The notes under the pieces were generated by a model. That model was given only the letters and a program-made list of their open reading frames with translations. It ran no database searches and was not told the origin of the DNA. From Galerina marginata (Eukaryota > Basidiomycota > Agaricomycetes > Agaricales > Galerinaceae): a stretch of DNA of 64,000 nt. Both the position numbers and the translations under genes were made by a program. Shown piece after piece: positions 1 to 12,300 of the stretch. The DNA lies in NCBI GenBank assembly GCA_023014335.1, contig JAECYW010000024.1, forward strand, positions 1 to 64,000, read 5' to 3'. Each line of letters starts with the position of its first letter. The first letter of the stretch is position 1.

Positions 1-440
1 GCCCGGCGGTTATGGGGGGCGTAGCCCAGGATATTTTGGTAGACCGCCGGTCCCAGGACCTGTTGGACAACACAGTGACAGCGGAGGAGGTTCTCCACTC
101 GTCCAACAAGTACGTCCGACCAAATCGCTTACTCGTGTCGAGTGTGTTGACGATTAAACCTTGTTTAGTGGAGAGAGTTCTTTCAGAACCAGCCAGTCGA
201 GGTATGCATTCAAGGAGATGGTTGGGTCGTCGGCGCCGTCGTGGCTGCTGTACATGTGATACAGGCGGTAGGTATTTCAGTTGTTTGTTTTCAAATGTTC
301 TAACCTTTTCGAGAGATCGGCAGCTCAGTGAAGGTCAGATTTCGCAGGCCACGGTTCCAACACGATGAAGTAGAAAACTTCCCCAACGAACCCAATTATA
401 TACGCCCAATGCAGCGGTAGATCGACATTTTGAATTTTCA
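1..440 (-). CDS. Partial unidentified gene at the left window edge
   Basis: I do not recognise this protein. Reading the minus strand from about position 440 to the edge, three stretches look coding. One is a hydrophobic segment around 420-340 containing LHWAYIIGFVGEVFYFIVLE, which resembles a membrane span. A second, around 260-165, contains DDPTISLNAYLDWLVLKEL. A third, around 110-1, contains YLLDEWRTSSAV. They lie in different frames and are separated by stretches with plausible splice sites, so a gene of short exons and introns that continues beyond position 1 is likely. The exact start and introns could not be fixed. The plus-strand ORF at 12-368 overlaps the same DNA and is Arg-rich, so it is probably a shadow. 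The existence of a gene is inference. Confidence 0.4.
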
Positions 441-760
441 GTCTGTCCTTGTAGCTACTTCGTATCGTTCAGCGTGTCGAAAAGCCTTGCCTAGTAATAG
501 GTTATCCGTAGTCTGATTAATCTTTTTGTTTCAAAACGACGAACTCCAAAGAGAGGGCTACCATGAAAGGACATCTAATAGGTAATTACGCGGATCATAT
601 CTAAGCACCATAGAGGAAGACGCCTAACCAACCAAAAGTAATCAAATTCAACAGGAAGACAACAACGAAGAAAATTTAAAATACGAAACCATTCCTACCA
701 TAACCCAAATTTCCTTAATTTACTAAAGAATCTCGATCCCACAGAGCTCTAACCGCCAAC
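441..760. other. Intergenic spacer, nothing recognised
   Basis: This A/T-richer spacer lies between the 5' side of the partial left-edge gene and the 3' end of the importin gene. It presumably holds the importin 3'UTR and the promoter of the left gene. No repeat or other signal was seen. Confidence 0.5.
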
Positions 761-3700
761 TTACCCCTCCTCATCCCCATCATCGTCACTATCATAAGTA
801 TTGAACCCCAAATCCCGCACGCCCGCCACAGCAACCAGCAGCGGATGACTCGGATCGAACCCCGCCAGCATCTTCGCCATATCCTCCAGCGCAAAGTCCT
901 CAATCTCCTCCACCAGCGCCATCTCGTCTCTATCAAAATCATGCGCCGACACCGAAGCCGACACCGCGCCAGGTCCAGATCCAGAATTAGCCCTAGCGGC
1001 ACGCGCTTTTCGTCGATCGGCAAGGGTGTGCAGCTGTCGCTTCGTCGCCTCCATCACGCCGTCGTGGAACTGCTGAGGCAGCGCGTCGCGCCCGCCGATG
1101 ACGCGGAGAGATTCTGAGAAGTATTTGTAGAGAGAGGCGAGGAAGGTGGCGTCGTGCTCGGTGCCGATGCAGGTGATGAGCTGGGTGAAGACGGCGGAGA
1201 CCATTTGGTTGGTCAGGGTGTTGGATTGCTTGCCGCATGCGAGGAGCATTGGGATCAGCCTTCAAGTAACGTTAGTTTTTGCGTTTGAGAGGAGGGAAGT
1301 ACGATGGCACGTACATCACACACGCCTCTCTGACACCCTCATGGAAGTAGAACCGCAAACACGGAAGGGTAACCTCCAACGTCTGCGCCAAAAATGGCGC
1401 GAACCTCGGCCCCAGCGTTGAGCAGTAAATAACCAGCGTCTCGAACGCCTGGCACTTCTCGTCCATCGCCGATGTACGAACTCCATAAGTTTGACCATCC
1501 ATCACGATGGTTTCCCATCCTTCTCGCTCATCTGAGCCGTCATCGTCATCTACGGCGTCTGACATAAATGAAAATCCTCGATAAAAGGAAGGGCAGGCGC
1601 ATATATTTACCATATAGAGAGAGGTCGGCTTTGGCACCGGCGGTGGCGAGCAGAGAGGGCATAACGATTGGCAAGAAGGGCTCGAATTCGACGCCCATCG
1701 CTTGACATACTTTCGCCCAGGTGGCGATGAGGTAATGTCCCAATTGTGTGTCGTTTGGGTCGGCGGGGGCTTCTGCAAACAGGAATGAAGTCAGATAAGT
1801 TGAATTGAGACAGGTGTTTGAAAAGGAAGACGTACGTTGAATCCTTACTAACAATTCTATCAGCGTCTTCGAATCGGGCCTGAAAACCTCCGGACCCACG
1901 GCGATTGCTAGATGAAAAGTCGTTTCAGACCTGGGAAACAGTGACAGCGAATCGCTCGTACCAATAAGACCCGCACACTCCATCGCCTTCACCCTCAACT
2001 TCCTATAATCCGGGCCATCCGCATTTCTCAGAACATTCAACAGCAACGGCATGATCGTCGGATAATGCTACATCAAGAACCAAAAACGTACCAAGATCAG
2101 CTCAAACCACCCACCACCCAACGATACGAAAAACAAACGACTTACTTTAGCAAACGTGACCTCGCTCGCATCCGCCACCATCGCGAGTGTCGTGATCGCT
2201 TGCTCCTGCACGTATCTGCGTAAATGCGCTTGATCCGCGGGTGGGTTGAGCAGTTTGAGGAGACGTTCGACGATAGGGTCGAGGTAGGGTAGGAGGGTGT
2301 CGCGTTCGACGCCCTCGCAGAAGTTGATGAGTGCTGATGCGGCGTGGGCGTGGACTCTGACGATGAGAGTGAGCTCGAGCCGTGGTCGAACTGAGTGGGA
2401 ACAGAAGTTGCTAACCTTGGTTCCGGGTCTTCGAGGGCTGGTATTAGGACGGCGAATAGTTGTTGGTGAAATCTTTGCTGGATGATCTCCTAAAGAGCGA
2501 CGTGAATAAGAAGACACGGAAGGAAGGCAGACGGGTATTACCTCTAAGTCCGTGCATAGTTGCCCTCTGCAAACAACAAGAAGACGTATTAGCATCGCAT
2601 ATTACTTGAGCAGCAATTCGTTCTGGACATAAAGACAAAAAGAATGCGTAGATATAAGAGATGGACTTACATACACTGACAGGCAGCATACCGCACCCGG
2701 GGATGTGAATCGTTGAACATCGGCGTCACCAGTCTGTTCCAAAATTAATCAAGTCAGCAATCGCAACTCAGCAAGCCCGGTATAACCGGAAAGGACTAAA
2801 AACGCACTCGACGATCTTCTCCAGCTCCTTTTGCATGACCTGGAATGAAGAGAACGAAAATCATTCGTCATGGAAAGCCAACGTGCGTAGAAATAGAATG
2901 AACGAACCTTGCCAGTACCCTCTCCGATTGCGGCGATGGCCATTAGTCCTGCGTGGCGCACTCGCCAGTCGTAGCTGGCCATCATTGAGGGGATGTGCTG
3001 ACGTTGACGAAGCCATAGAGAAGGAAAATTGAAGGGAAAGTCGAAAGAGAAGTGAGAAACGTAAATATATGCGCGAAAAAAACATAAAAAACCCATACCT
3101 GGAACGCAGGTGGTAGAATAGACCTTCCGCCCATCGCACATGCCAATCTATCCAGAGACTGCTCGTAAAGAGCAGGAGGTGCATCCGTTTCTGCCGAACT
3201 CGAACTTGTCGAAGGCTAAAAGAAAACAAGGGCATCAGCTCAGGAATAAGTAAAGAAAAGAGAAGGTGAATCGTACGTCCTCTCGCAGCCACCCCTCCAG
3301 CCCCGCCGTCTCGTCCTCATCCAGCTCGCCCATGCCCTCGAGACACGCTCGCACGATGATCTCCGTCCACCCAGGTACCTTGCGCACCATATTCGGCCTC
3401 GCCTCCGACAAGCTGATCATAAACTCCAGTGTGCTCAACCTGAGGGTAGACCGCTCATCACGTTCTTCGTCCGCGTCCGTGTCAGCTTCCTCGTCTTCCC
3501 TGTCTTCCGAGCTCGACGATGCTCCCGGTGGTGGAAAAACGAAGGCACTACCACCACCCAGCCTGCCTCCGCTGCCGCCACCACCAGGAGGGAACGGTCG
3601 TCCCAGTGTTGGCGTTGGCCCACAGTCCACTGGTGGCAGGGTGAGAGAAGGCAGGAACGTGAGCAACGACTGGAGGTGTGGCGCGAACAGTATGGGGTGG

Positions 3701-4908
3701 GTGCTCGTGAGTGGTGTTAATGTTGACAGAAACGTTGAGAGGTAGTGGTAGTTCGAAGTCTTGGGTGATGACGACGTGGATGACCCGAGAGGAGGTTGAG
3801 AGAGCGAGTTGGCGAGAGCCGGAAGCGTGTCGAGCATAGGTGCCATTAATGAGATGGATTGTGCAAGCTGAGTCGAGTCTGCGGCTGAGAGGAATGCTAC
3901 TGAGGCAAGAAGGGCAGCGTGTCGGACCTATACGAAAAGAAAAGTTAGAAATTGTAAGATATATGCGAAATAGAACGATCAGCAATCACCTCAATGCTTT
4001 CCTGATCCTGCAGTCCCCGCTGGAACACCCCCAGCACAGCATCGATCTGCAAATCCATCACCAAGTTCGGACAGCCCGCAAAAACCCTATACGCGCTCTC
4101 CCTCAGCCCAACTCCCGACACCGCACTCGCCGCACCTCCTGCCCCGCCTCCGCCCTGTCCTTGGCCCTGCGAATGCGTCATGCTGAACGTCTGCGCCTGC
4201 AGAGCATGCCACGGCCTGCCCCGCGCCATTCCCTGGTTCGCAACGTCGCATACCGTGTCCACCGCCTTTCTGCGGACCCCGGGCGCTGTCTCGTGCGATA
4301 AGGAGAAGAGGAGGAGCCGTTCGAGCGTGGCGAGGGTTTGGTGGGAGAGGTGGTCGTACAGCGATGACCTCCCGTGTCCATGACTGCCTGCCGAGCCTGG
4401 GTGGGAGGCCTGCGATGTTCCGGGACCACCTGCAGCATTGGCGCCTGTAGGGCTCGTGATACTCGGCGCAGGTCGAAAGAGCAGGCGGCGGAGGAGCACT
4501 AGAGAGAAGGAGCGCATCTGCGTGAAACAGGGTCATTATCTTGCCTGACATCAATGACAACTCGAGGTCAAGACAGTCAGTCAGAACTAGACAGCCGTCG
4601 TTCCTGTCCTGTCCCGTCCTGCCTCGAGCATCAGGGAAACACGATCTACTCACCACCTCAGTGTCCGCCGTAATCGCGAACTGCGCCAGGGCGAGGAGGT
4701 ACAACTCCGGCGTATGTGCCAAACGCTCGTTCACAGCTTTCTCAGCACTAGACACCCGTGCAAACTCTGTTTCAGCATACCGAGAACCTCCTCCAAGAAA
4801 AAAAAAGAAAAAAACGTACCTCGCTCGAATGTCATTATCTCCCAAAACAAGATTGGACAGGATCTGCGTGAGCTCCGTCGTTATCTGCGGTGGCACGACG
4901 GACTCCAT
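761..4908 (-). CDS. KAP121: Importin beta-3 / Kap121 (Pse1, importin-5)-type karyopherin
   Basis: This is a nuclear import receptor of the importin-beta superfamily. Such proteins bind cargo NLSs and Ran-GTP through stacked HEAT repeats and ferry cargo through the nuclear pore. Sixteen exons join into 3057 nt (1018 aa), the family's usual length, with consistent phases: 4820-4908, 4654-4747, 3990-4517, 3277-3927, 3099-3215, 2908-2997, 2808-2839, 2671-2733, 2542-2566, 2416-2489, 2146-2356, 1962-2067, 1836-1907, 1611-1772, 1315-1558 and 761-1259. The N-terminus MESVVPPQITTELTQILSNL and segments such as LRVKAMECAGLI, PNDTQLGHYLIATWAKVCQ, FEPFLPIVMP and TNQMVSAVFTQLI are typical of the Kap121 clade. 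The C-terminus is acidic (DSDDDGDEEG). Exons of 25 and 32 nt are unusually short. The start ATG at 4908 is the only one in frame with the conserved N-terminus. Identification rests on remembered family sequence; exon borders are manual. Confidence 0.95.
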
Positions 4909-6557
4909 TTCGTGCGTCTCAGCCTGCGTGGTCTCGTTTGAGTATGTTCGCCGTCGTATTAGTAGAATTAGAGGAAAGAACACGAAGCCAGAGCCTCAGG
5001 CGCAGTCAGACGCAGAAAAAAAAAAGTCGATGGAAGAAGGAAGCTGCCAGGAACAGCCAGAGTGCCAAATCCAAATCTCCCTGCAGGCTTGGAAAATCCT
5101 GATTTGATCAAGATCGGTGCGTACAGCCTCTTATCACCATCGGCTATCCCCGGATATGTCGCTTTCTTGGCAATCGGCAACTCTTATTCGACTTCAATTC
5201 ACCACTGAACGCGTAGAATTACGAAGGAAATTCCTCTGCCGACTCCAACACGAACTCCCACAGGCCCACATCCATCTCCATCGCAGCAGACCATGCCCGA
5301 AGGCAAATGTCAAAAAGCGTACACGCAAAGTCAATTTCACGTCCGGAAAAAATATATATTGCTCGATTGACCAAGAACAATGAGCTACAAGAGCTATGTG
5401 TGTATGTACGACATGAAAAAGAAAAGAAAAAAAGACACGGATGAAAATAAAAGGGGAATGGAACAACATAACACTAATAGTACATCGACACAAATTCATG
5501 CTTTGTAAATAGTAGGTAACAGGCGCGTAGATGGATGGGTAAGATGGGGAATGGAGAGGCGGGCCTAGGGTGTATAATCCTATATAGTTCCAAGAAGGTA
5601 TTACGTGGGGAATATCGGGTAGTAAAACACGTCGGGTAAACGATTAAGGAGGAAGCGGGCGGGGCGGGAAAGCAGCGGTAAAATAGTTAGGTCAGGAGGG
5701 CGCGTCGTCGCTGGTTGGTTGGCGGCAGCTGGTCGAGTTTATAAATACGCATACGCATACACGTCGTGCAGGCGGCATTTAGGCGCGACCGAAAAAAGAA
5801 GCCAAAAATCGACCAAAGTAGTGGGGCGGATTCCAGACCGATGACGTCGTCGCTTCCTCATAGCCACGTCGGAGGCCGAGGCCCGAAGACTACGGAGCAT
5901 GAGATGAGATTGCGTGATGGGTAGGTGGCATGTCGACGACGTGAAAGGATGTAGACGATGACGGTGGCGTGGAGGCACGGCAGTAGGAAGACGTTGAGGT
6001 ATAATCGAAGATGCAAAACGACGAGGTGGAAGTGAATATGGTGTGGTGTGATCCAAGGCCTTGGAAAAAAAGGTGGGCGGAGGAGAGAGCTGGATGATGA
6101 AGGAGTCGGTGACGAGAAGCGTGGATATCTTGACGCCGAAAAATCGTCTTGATGAAAGCCAGTCGATGACTCTCGACGACCGACAGCTTCAAGGATTCGA
6201 AGCCGCCACGGCACCTGCTAGAGCCCATCCACAGCGTAAGGGAATCCACCAAATCCAAGTTGAGGGTCGTAAATCTTGGGTTCGACCTCAAAGACCCGTC
6301 CACAGCGCCAAAATCACCACCATCACCGATCCACCCGAAAAGATGCCAAAGGTACCACCACCATCACCAACATCATCAATATCAAGGCCCACATAATACC
6401 ATCCACCGCCAAACGACGAACGTGCCCCAGCCTATGCGCAGGTAGCGACACGATCGGAAGAGCCAGAGCAGGCGACGGACGGACATGCCAGCTCCCACGT
6501 CAGGAAGCTTCAGCGGGGCACCCGACCGCGAGCTACACCGTCATTGAGCAACGGGGC

Positions 6558-6565
6558 TGACGTCA
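6558..6565. promoter_or_regulatory. CRE-like palindrome TGACGTCA
   Basis: The full 8-bp CREB/ATF-type palindrome TGACGTCA is present. It lies about 1.65 kb upstream of the importin start and 1.1 kb past the Galpha stop, so any target is unclear. An 8-mer match can arise by chance in a window of this size. Confidence 0.2.
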
Positions 6566-7507
6566 TAAATGAACCAAGAGGGTCGGGCGTCGGTAGGCAA
6601 CAAATGTGTTCGGTGCCGTGGGCGGAGAGCAACGCACGCGGAAGCAAAAATCCGCGCCATGATCCGGTCGAAACCTAGCTCCTGACGGAGGGCCAGGAGG
6701 CAAAAGGGGCCGCCGTATCGTCAATATCAACGGAGAAACGGGTCATGGCGAACGAGGACGATGGGTTGAGGCGGGGAAGGCTGCGTTGAGGAGGAGGCGA
6801 GGGGGGAAACAAGGGTACAAGACGAAACTGCGCCACTGCTGATACGCCGCCGAAAAAGGTAGGAGAGGTAATATAGATGCAAAAAGACCAAAAAGCCGAG
6901 TGTCGAGTCTTGAAGATACGAGGGCAGTGAGGAAGAGTGCGAGTTGAGAGCGAGCGTGATGGATGATGCGCATGAGACATGAGTGATTGATGAGAAGACC
7001 TATAAAACGAGAAAACGAGGGTGTAAATCAGTAAAACGATTCTAAGGGATCCATCAATCAAGGTACGAAGTGAGAGTGATGGAAGAAAAACATGACCCAA
7101 AACTAAAACTAAAACCAAAGTTGACAGCTAAAATGAACCAACGTCGAGTCGAACAGCAACAAGAGCTGATCAAAGACGATGATGGAAAGGAAGGGCTAGA
7201 TAAAGACGGAGCTGACGGCGCGGGAAAGACGCAGCTCGTGCTTCACGGCGAGAAGCAGTCGAAGAAGCCCGTCTTTCTTGACAGATCCCACAACCAAAGG
7301 CGGCGCGGGCTCAGCTCGGTGCGTGATAGGGTAGAAAGCCAAACAGAAATGCCGCCGTCCGTATCGATGGCGATGAAGGGTAAAAGTACAGAGATAGCAG
7401 GAATATGAAACGATGACGAGAAGAAAAGATGGATAACGAGGAAGGCGAATAGATAGTAATAAATATAAAAATAAATACATAAAACCGAACATGACGCGAA
7501 GAACAAA

Positions 7508-7525
7508 GGGTGGGGTGGGGTGGGG
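7508..7525 (+). other. Potential G-quadruplex tract
   Basis: Four G-runs separated by single T residues (GGG then three GGGG runs) form a canonical short-loop quadruplex motif. It sits about 160 bp beyond the stop codon of the minus-strand Galpha gene, so the corresponding transcript would carry the C-rich complement. Confidence 0.4.
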
Positions 7526-7682
7526 TGGAGAGCAGAAACTCACCAAGCGAGCGAGAGCAAACGACGACCGAACCATAAGATGAAAAATCTATACAACAAT
7601 GAAATGACAGGCGCGACGAGAACCAGACGAGACGAGACGAGGCCGACGAAGACGAAGACGAATCCACGATACCCACAGGGTA

Positions 7683-9345
7683 TCATAGGATTCCAGAGTC
7701 CTTCAAGGCGTTCTGTAAGATCGTCTCCTTGACGGCGGCGAACACCAGCCGGATGTTCGTCGTGTCTGTCGCTTGCGTTAGACTATACGAAAAAGGGAAC
7801 GTCAGTAGGTGATAAAATAGCATGAAAACGACGAGAAGGAAACTTACTGTGGATATACGCTCAGCCGTGCCCGGTTCGCTTGCATGAATTTCCATAGGAT
7901 ATATTTTGCAGCTTTGTTAATATCGGGGCCGCCAGCGTACTCGGGGAAATATCGTTCTAGCGGCACCTGTGCGATATCGATCGTGATCAGCGGACGTGGT
8001 TAACGTGGAGGCGAGGAAATTATACCTTTGGTAGTTTGTTCTTGAAGACGTCGATCTTGTTGAGGAATAAAATTATTGACGTCCGTAGGAACCACCGCGA
8101 GTTGATGACCGACTCGAATAGCACAAGAGACTCCAGCATCCGGTTCTACAAAGTCATCAGCGACCATTGAACCGACAACGAACCAAAACCCTACCTGCGT
8201 CTTCTCCTCCAACAACACCTGATCGTACTCGCTGAGAGCCGTGCAGAAAATGATAGACGTCACCGACTCGAAGCAATGAATCCACTTCTTCCTCTCCGAC
8301 CTTTGCCCGCCCACGTCGAACATGTGTATTCTGTCAAATGAAAACGGCGGTCAGTCCCACGAAACATATGCAGAGCGGGACAAGCACAAGGACAGGCCCC
8401 ATGACGTCGGAGCCGATAGGGCAGGGATAAGGGAGACAGAAAAAGATAGACAGGCGAAAAACAGAAAAAAGAAGCAAGCAGGATGCCGCAGAAATAGGGC
8501 AAAGATGATAGGCCAGCAGGACGGCAGCAGGTGGCCGTAGAGCGACCGTGGCAGCGTGCCCGAAAAGGAAATGGGGTCATGGACATGGGTACTCACGACA
8601 ACTGGCCCATCGTGAAGCGCGTCTCGGTGATGCCCACGCTCTTCTGCCTTGCTCTCAGCACGTCCGTCTCGTTGGGCAGGTACCCCGGCGAGCCTATCCG
8701 TAGTACTTCCCCAAAGAAGCTGTGATGAGATTGATGAGTCAGAGGTGGTGCGTCAGAGGGGAGTTACGCACTACGCGGCAGAGTCCATAAGATAAAAGTC
8801 GGACGAGTGCTCGTCCATGATTTTGGGGATGATGGGGTCTTTCCAGAGCTGGTGGATGGCTTCGGCGATCTCTGGCGGGAAATAAGGTGTACTGCTGGTG
8901 GTGTCGAGCCGGAAGTCGAGGACTTTTTCGGCGAGCGCCTTCGTCATGAAAGGATCAGCGAACGGAAAGGTGAAAAAGAGAATCTACGCACCCTATTCGA
9001 GTACTCCACACACTCTAGGCCAATCTTCTTCATGTAAATCACAACCTGCTGTGCCGAATCGAGTACGTTCTTGTAGACGACCGGCCGATATTCTTGGAGC
9101 TCCGACTGCGAGAATCCGTCCTGATGGATAATCTTCATCTGCTTCACGATGGTACTCTTGCCCGACTCGCCAGAGCCTGGAAACGGAATCAGAAATGAAA
9201 CATCGAGAACCCAACCAAAAGACGAACCAAGCAGTAGAATCTTGCATTCGCGCTTGAAGCGCTTACAGTCCTCCTCTATCTGTTTATCGATCAAGTCCGA
9301 GCGTTCCTTGCCCGAGCGATCTGCCGTAGAGACGCAGCCGCCCAT
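7683..9345 (-). CDS. Heterotrimeric G-protein alpha subunit
   Basis: This is the GTP-binding alpha subunit of a heterotrimeric G protein, acting at the plasma membrane below seven-TM receptors (pheromone or nutrient sensing in fungi). Eight exons (9228-9345, 8992-9176, 8772-8938, 8597-8719, 8195-8330, 8026-8145, 7848-7966, 7683-7782) give 1068 nt and 355 aa. MGGCVST at the N-terminus offers Gly2 for myristoylation and Cys4 for palmitoylation. G1 is GSGESGKST at residues 40-48. Switch I reads [14 protein letters not shown], with Ser where most family members have the Mg-binding Thr. G3 is [13 protein letters not shown]4 is NKID in [12 protein letters not shown], and G5 is TQATDT. The C-terminus DSGIL lacks the Cys at position -4 that pertussis toxin modifies in Gi-type subunits. 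Introns are 51-65 nt except the one at 8331-8596 (266 nt). The start is set by the lipidation motif. Family assignment is secure; the subgroup is not. Confidence 0.97.
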
Positions 9346-12300
9346 GGTTGTGTATGGAGAGGAGGAGGAGGAGGAGACGGCGGAGAGAAAAAGTTGGTGG
9401 TTGTTGACGACAGGACAGAAAGGAACCACCGCACAGCTCAGCCCAGATTCGTCTCCCGATCATCCCCTCCTGGTTCCTCGCTTACTAAGCACATGTCTTT
9501 GTCCTTTTTCGGCACTTGCATCAATGTCACATCTGTCAAGTCTCTCTTTTTTCTCAACGACCGTCTCCTAATTCCTATCCCATGCGGAGAATGTCGTCCC
9601 ACTGAATGTCGTCCAATATTTCGACCACAATAAAATACCGTCGCTACCTCATGTTTTCCGCGCCTCTTCACGCCCTGCACTTTCGCCAATAATGATGGAG
9701 AACCCTCATTACACATAATATCACTGTAGTCGTCACCCTGCCGATTCAGGATATTCGCCTTGTTCTCGTTTTGTTTTTCATTCTCACCACCCAAGTCTCC
9801 GCGTACACATTACGTTCGCCGGCGACATCTGAGAGGGGCCAACTGCTCAACGCTGGCTCTAGAAGCCCGAAAATCCGCTTGCCCTTGACTTCGTGTTCAT
9901 CTTGTCAACCGCCTGTCCCGGACGCCCATCAAACGCACCACGGCCTGCCTGCGCTATCGCAGGCGTGCATGTCATACAACCGGCGCCGGCGAAAGAGGCT
10001 TTTCCTTTCCTGAACGATCTCCGTTAATTAATCAACGGATCGCCTTGAGTTCTCGTCGTCCTGGGCCACCGACGCTGCTTGTTCGCTCACCTGCAGAGCT
10101 ACGCCTTTCCTGGGTTAATGTCTGCTTCGAGAGAGGCACCAGCCCTGTGAATTTCATTAATTTCATTAACGCAACCCAAGCAATTTAATTATAGTCTCCA
10201 CTATCCAACCTCCAGCATTAATATTCCGTCCAGCACCACCGGCACCACACCTCCTTTACGGCTTTTGGTCCGTCATATGTACTTACCATTGTCAAACATA
10301 CACATCACCAACAAAACGCCAGCCATTCCGACATCCATCCGTCTCCATCGTCATCGTCATTGTCACATATCTACACCCCCACTCCGACATGGATCTCGAC
10401 ATCTCCAAAGTATTATTATTAAACCCCTGGCACAACCCAATCACCATCTAATCTAAGCCACCCGTGACGCCCCAGCGCACAGTGCACACCAACACCCCGG
10501 TACGGACTAACCCGCGTCATACATACCCATACTCGTTTCGGTATCTAAATCCCCTTCCCGTCAGCCGAAAAGTCTACTTTTATCTTTCATCTATAACAAT
10601 CCTGCATCATCCCCACCGACGGCTCTCCTTGCTTTCCGGGCTCTGCTGTCACTCCAACTGTCTGAATCATGAGGGGCGAAACCGCCTGCCCTCCTTCCTC
10701 CAGCTGCGCCTCCGCTTCTCGTTACTCGTTACTCGTTACTCGTTACTCGTTACTCGTTACTCGAGCTGAGCAAGACAAACATAGCACCTCCACCTATCAT
10801 TTCCCGGACCTTGCACGTCAATGAAGCCACAACGCCTCCTATGTGTTTAATGATATACAGCAGGATTGAATATACGGGACGACCATCCGTATCCGGTCTG
10901 CGCGGTGCGCTCATCTCACTCGATCCAGGTAAATTAATATGAAGGACTGGATATGATCAACCTAGCCAGCGCTTCGTCCTGGTCCTCGTCGTCGAAACGA
11001 CAATGCAGGCAGTGCAACAATGCCAAGTTTAAGGCGGTTCTCTGGCTAAACAATGTATCACCACGGCTAATGATTACTTTCTTTCAAGTGCACAAAAACC
11101 CGTCCACGACTACGCACCATTTCCACGACCCGCCTCCTCCACTACCAAGTCCACACTCACGCTCGTGTCCGTCTCAGCCTCGCCATGACGACTCACTCAC
11201 CCACCACTCATAGTCATCGAATGCGCAAACTCAAGTCAAGCTCACGACAGTTAGATTTCGCACACCACGCCCTATAGCCAATCTCTCTCTCAGACAGCAC
11301 TTCTTTATCTTATCTTCTAGAAATCGGCCAACCGCTTTTCTCCCGCCTTCAAGTTGAACAGCGGCTTTTCCTTTCATTAACATTACCCGGCTGCGAAGAC
11401 GCCAAAATCCCAATCCCAATCGGCGTTCCCCGTTTACCTTCGCGTTCCCAGTCTCGTTTGCTTCGACTTCTGTGCTTGCAGTCAGGTCTTATGACTTACC
11501 CAAATCTTCTCGAAGCCCAAATGCCGTTTACGAACACGCCCTATGGCCTAAGCAGCGAGTCGCTTTTCAGCCTCTTCAAGGTACCCGACGAGCCCGGCAG
11601 CATTCGCATCCTAGCCCTTGGCGAGGTCTTACGGTATCGTCTGATTTTTATCACCTCGAGACCCACATCCCGCTCACGATTACGGCTTGCAGAGCGGCCA
11701 CTTCGGCATGCCCGACAACTCCAGCCAGCAGAGTTGAAATTTTCGTGGTTACGGCACCGCTTGCATTCTTTCTTGAGTCTTGACATGAATTCGTCATCGC
11801 TCAGAAATGCTATCTGATCTTTGCGCATTGAGCTCGCGGTCTGGACCAAGTTCTCGTTTCAATAGATTAAACGGCACATCTCGCGGCTTACGATCACATG
11901 CAGGCAAGTCCACCATTCAATTTTCCTAACCTTCTCCTCATATCGCTTACATCCCCCATGATACTTTAACCATATCACCTCCTTAATCGACGAACGCCTT
12001 CTTTCGCTCCATATGTTTTCCTACGTAGAGCCTTCGTCTATCCATCTTTATCTTAACCTCTATCTCTACTCCACACCCATGTCCTTGTACACCCTTCCGG
12101 TACTTCCACTACCGGCTTTTAACCGACGGTAAATATACCACTGTTCTTCTCCGCCTTTCTCCGTCCGCTCTCTCAAGCCTCCAAGTACTCGAGTACATGC
12201 CCACCTCGGGACCAATACCCCACGGCTGACCCCTGCAATCGATCGCCCTCGCCCTCGGCCGTATGCGCACATAAACGCTTCTTTCCCAACACATCCGCCC

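Larger units (their letters stand above)
4909..7682. other. Intergenic region between importin 5' end and Galpha 3' end
   Basis: This 2.8-kb stretch should contain the promoter and 5'UTR of the minus-strand importin gene and the 3'UTR of the minus-strand Galpha gene. Several overlapping ORFs of 60-147 codons occur on both strands (for example 5890-6303 and 6675-7118 minus, 6061-6396 plus). They are low-complexity (His/Pro/Ser/Arg-rich), mutually overlapping and carry no recognisable motif, so I do not call them genes. An A-rich stretch lies at about 5400-5450. A CRE-like palindrome and a G-quadruplex motif are listed separately. Confidence 0.5.

Noticed and set aside
12..368. 118-codon plus-strand ORF at the left edge
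   Set aside because: Arg-rich second half and no motif; the minus strand of the same DNA gives more protein-like segments.
3266..3745. 159-codon plus-strand ORF
   Set aside because: It is Ser/Pro-rich and lies antisense to exon 4 of the importin gene, whose protein is well supported.
6061..6396. 111-codon plus-strand ORF between importin and Galpha
   Set aside because: Low complexity, overlapped by longer ORFs on the other strand, no recognisable motif.
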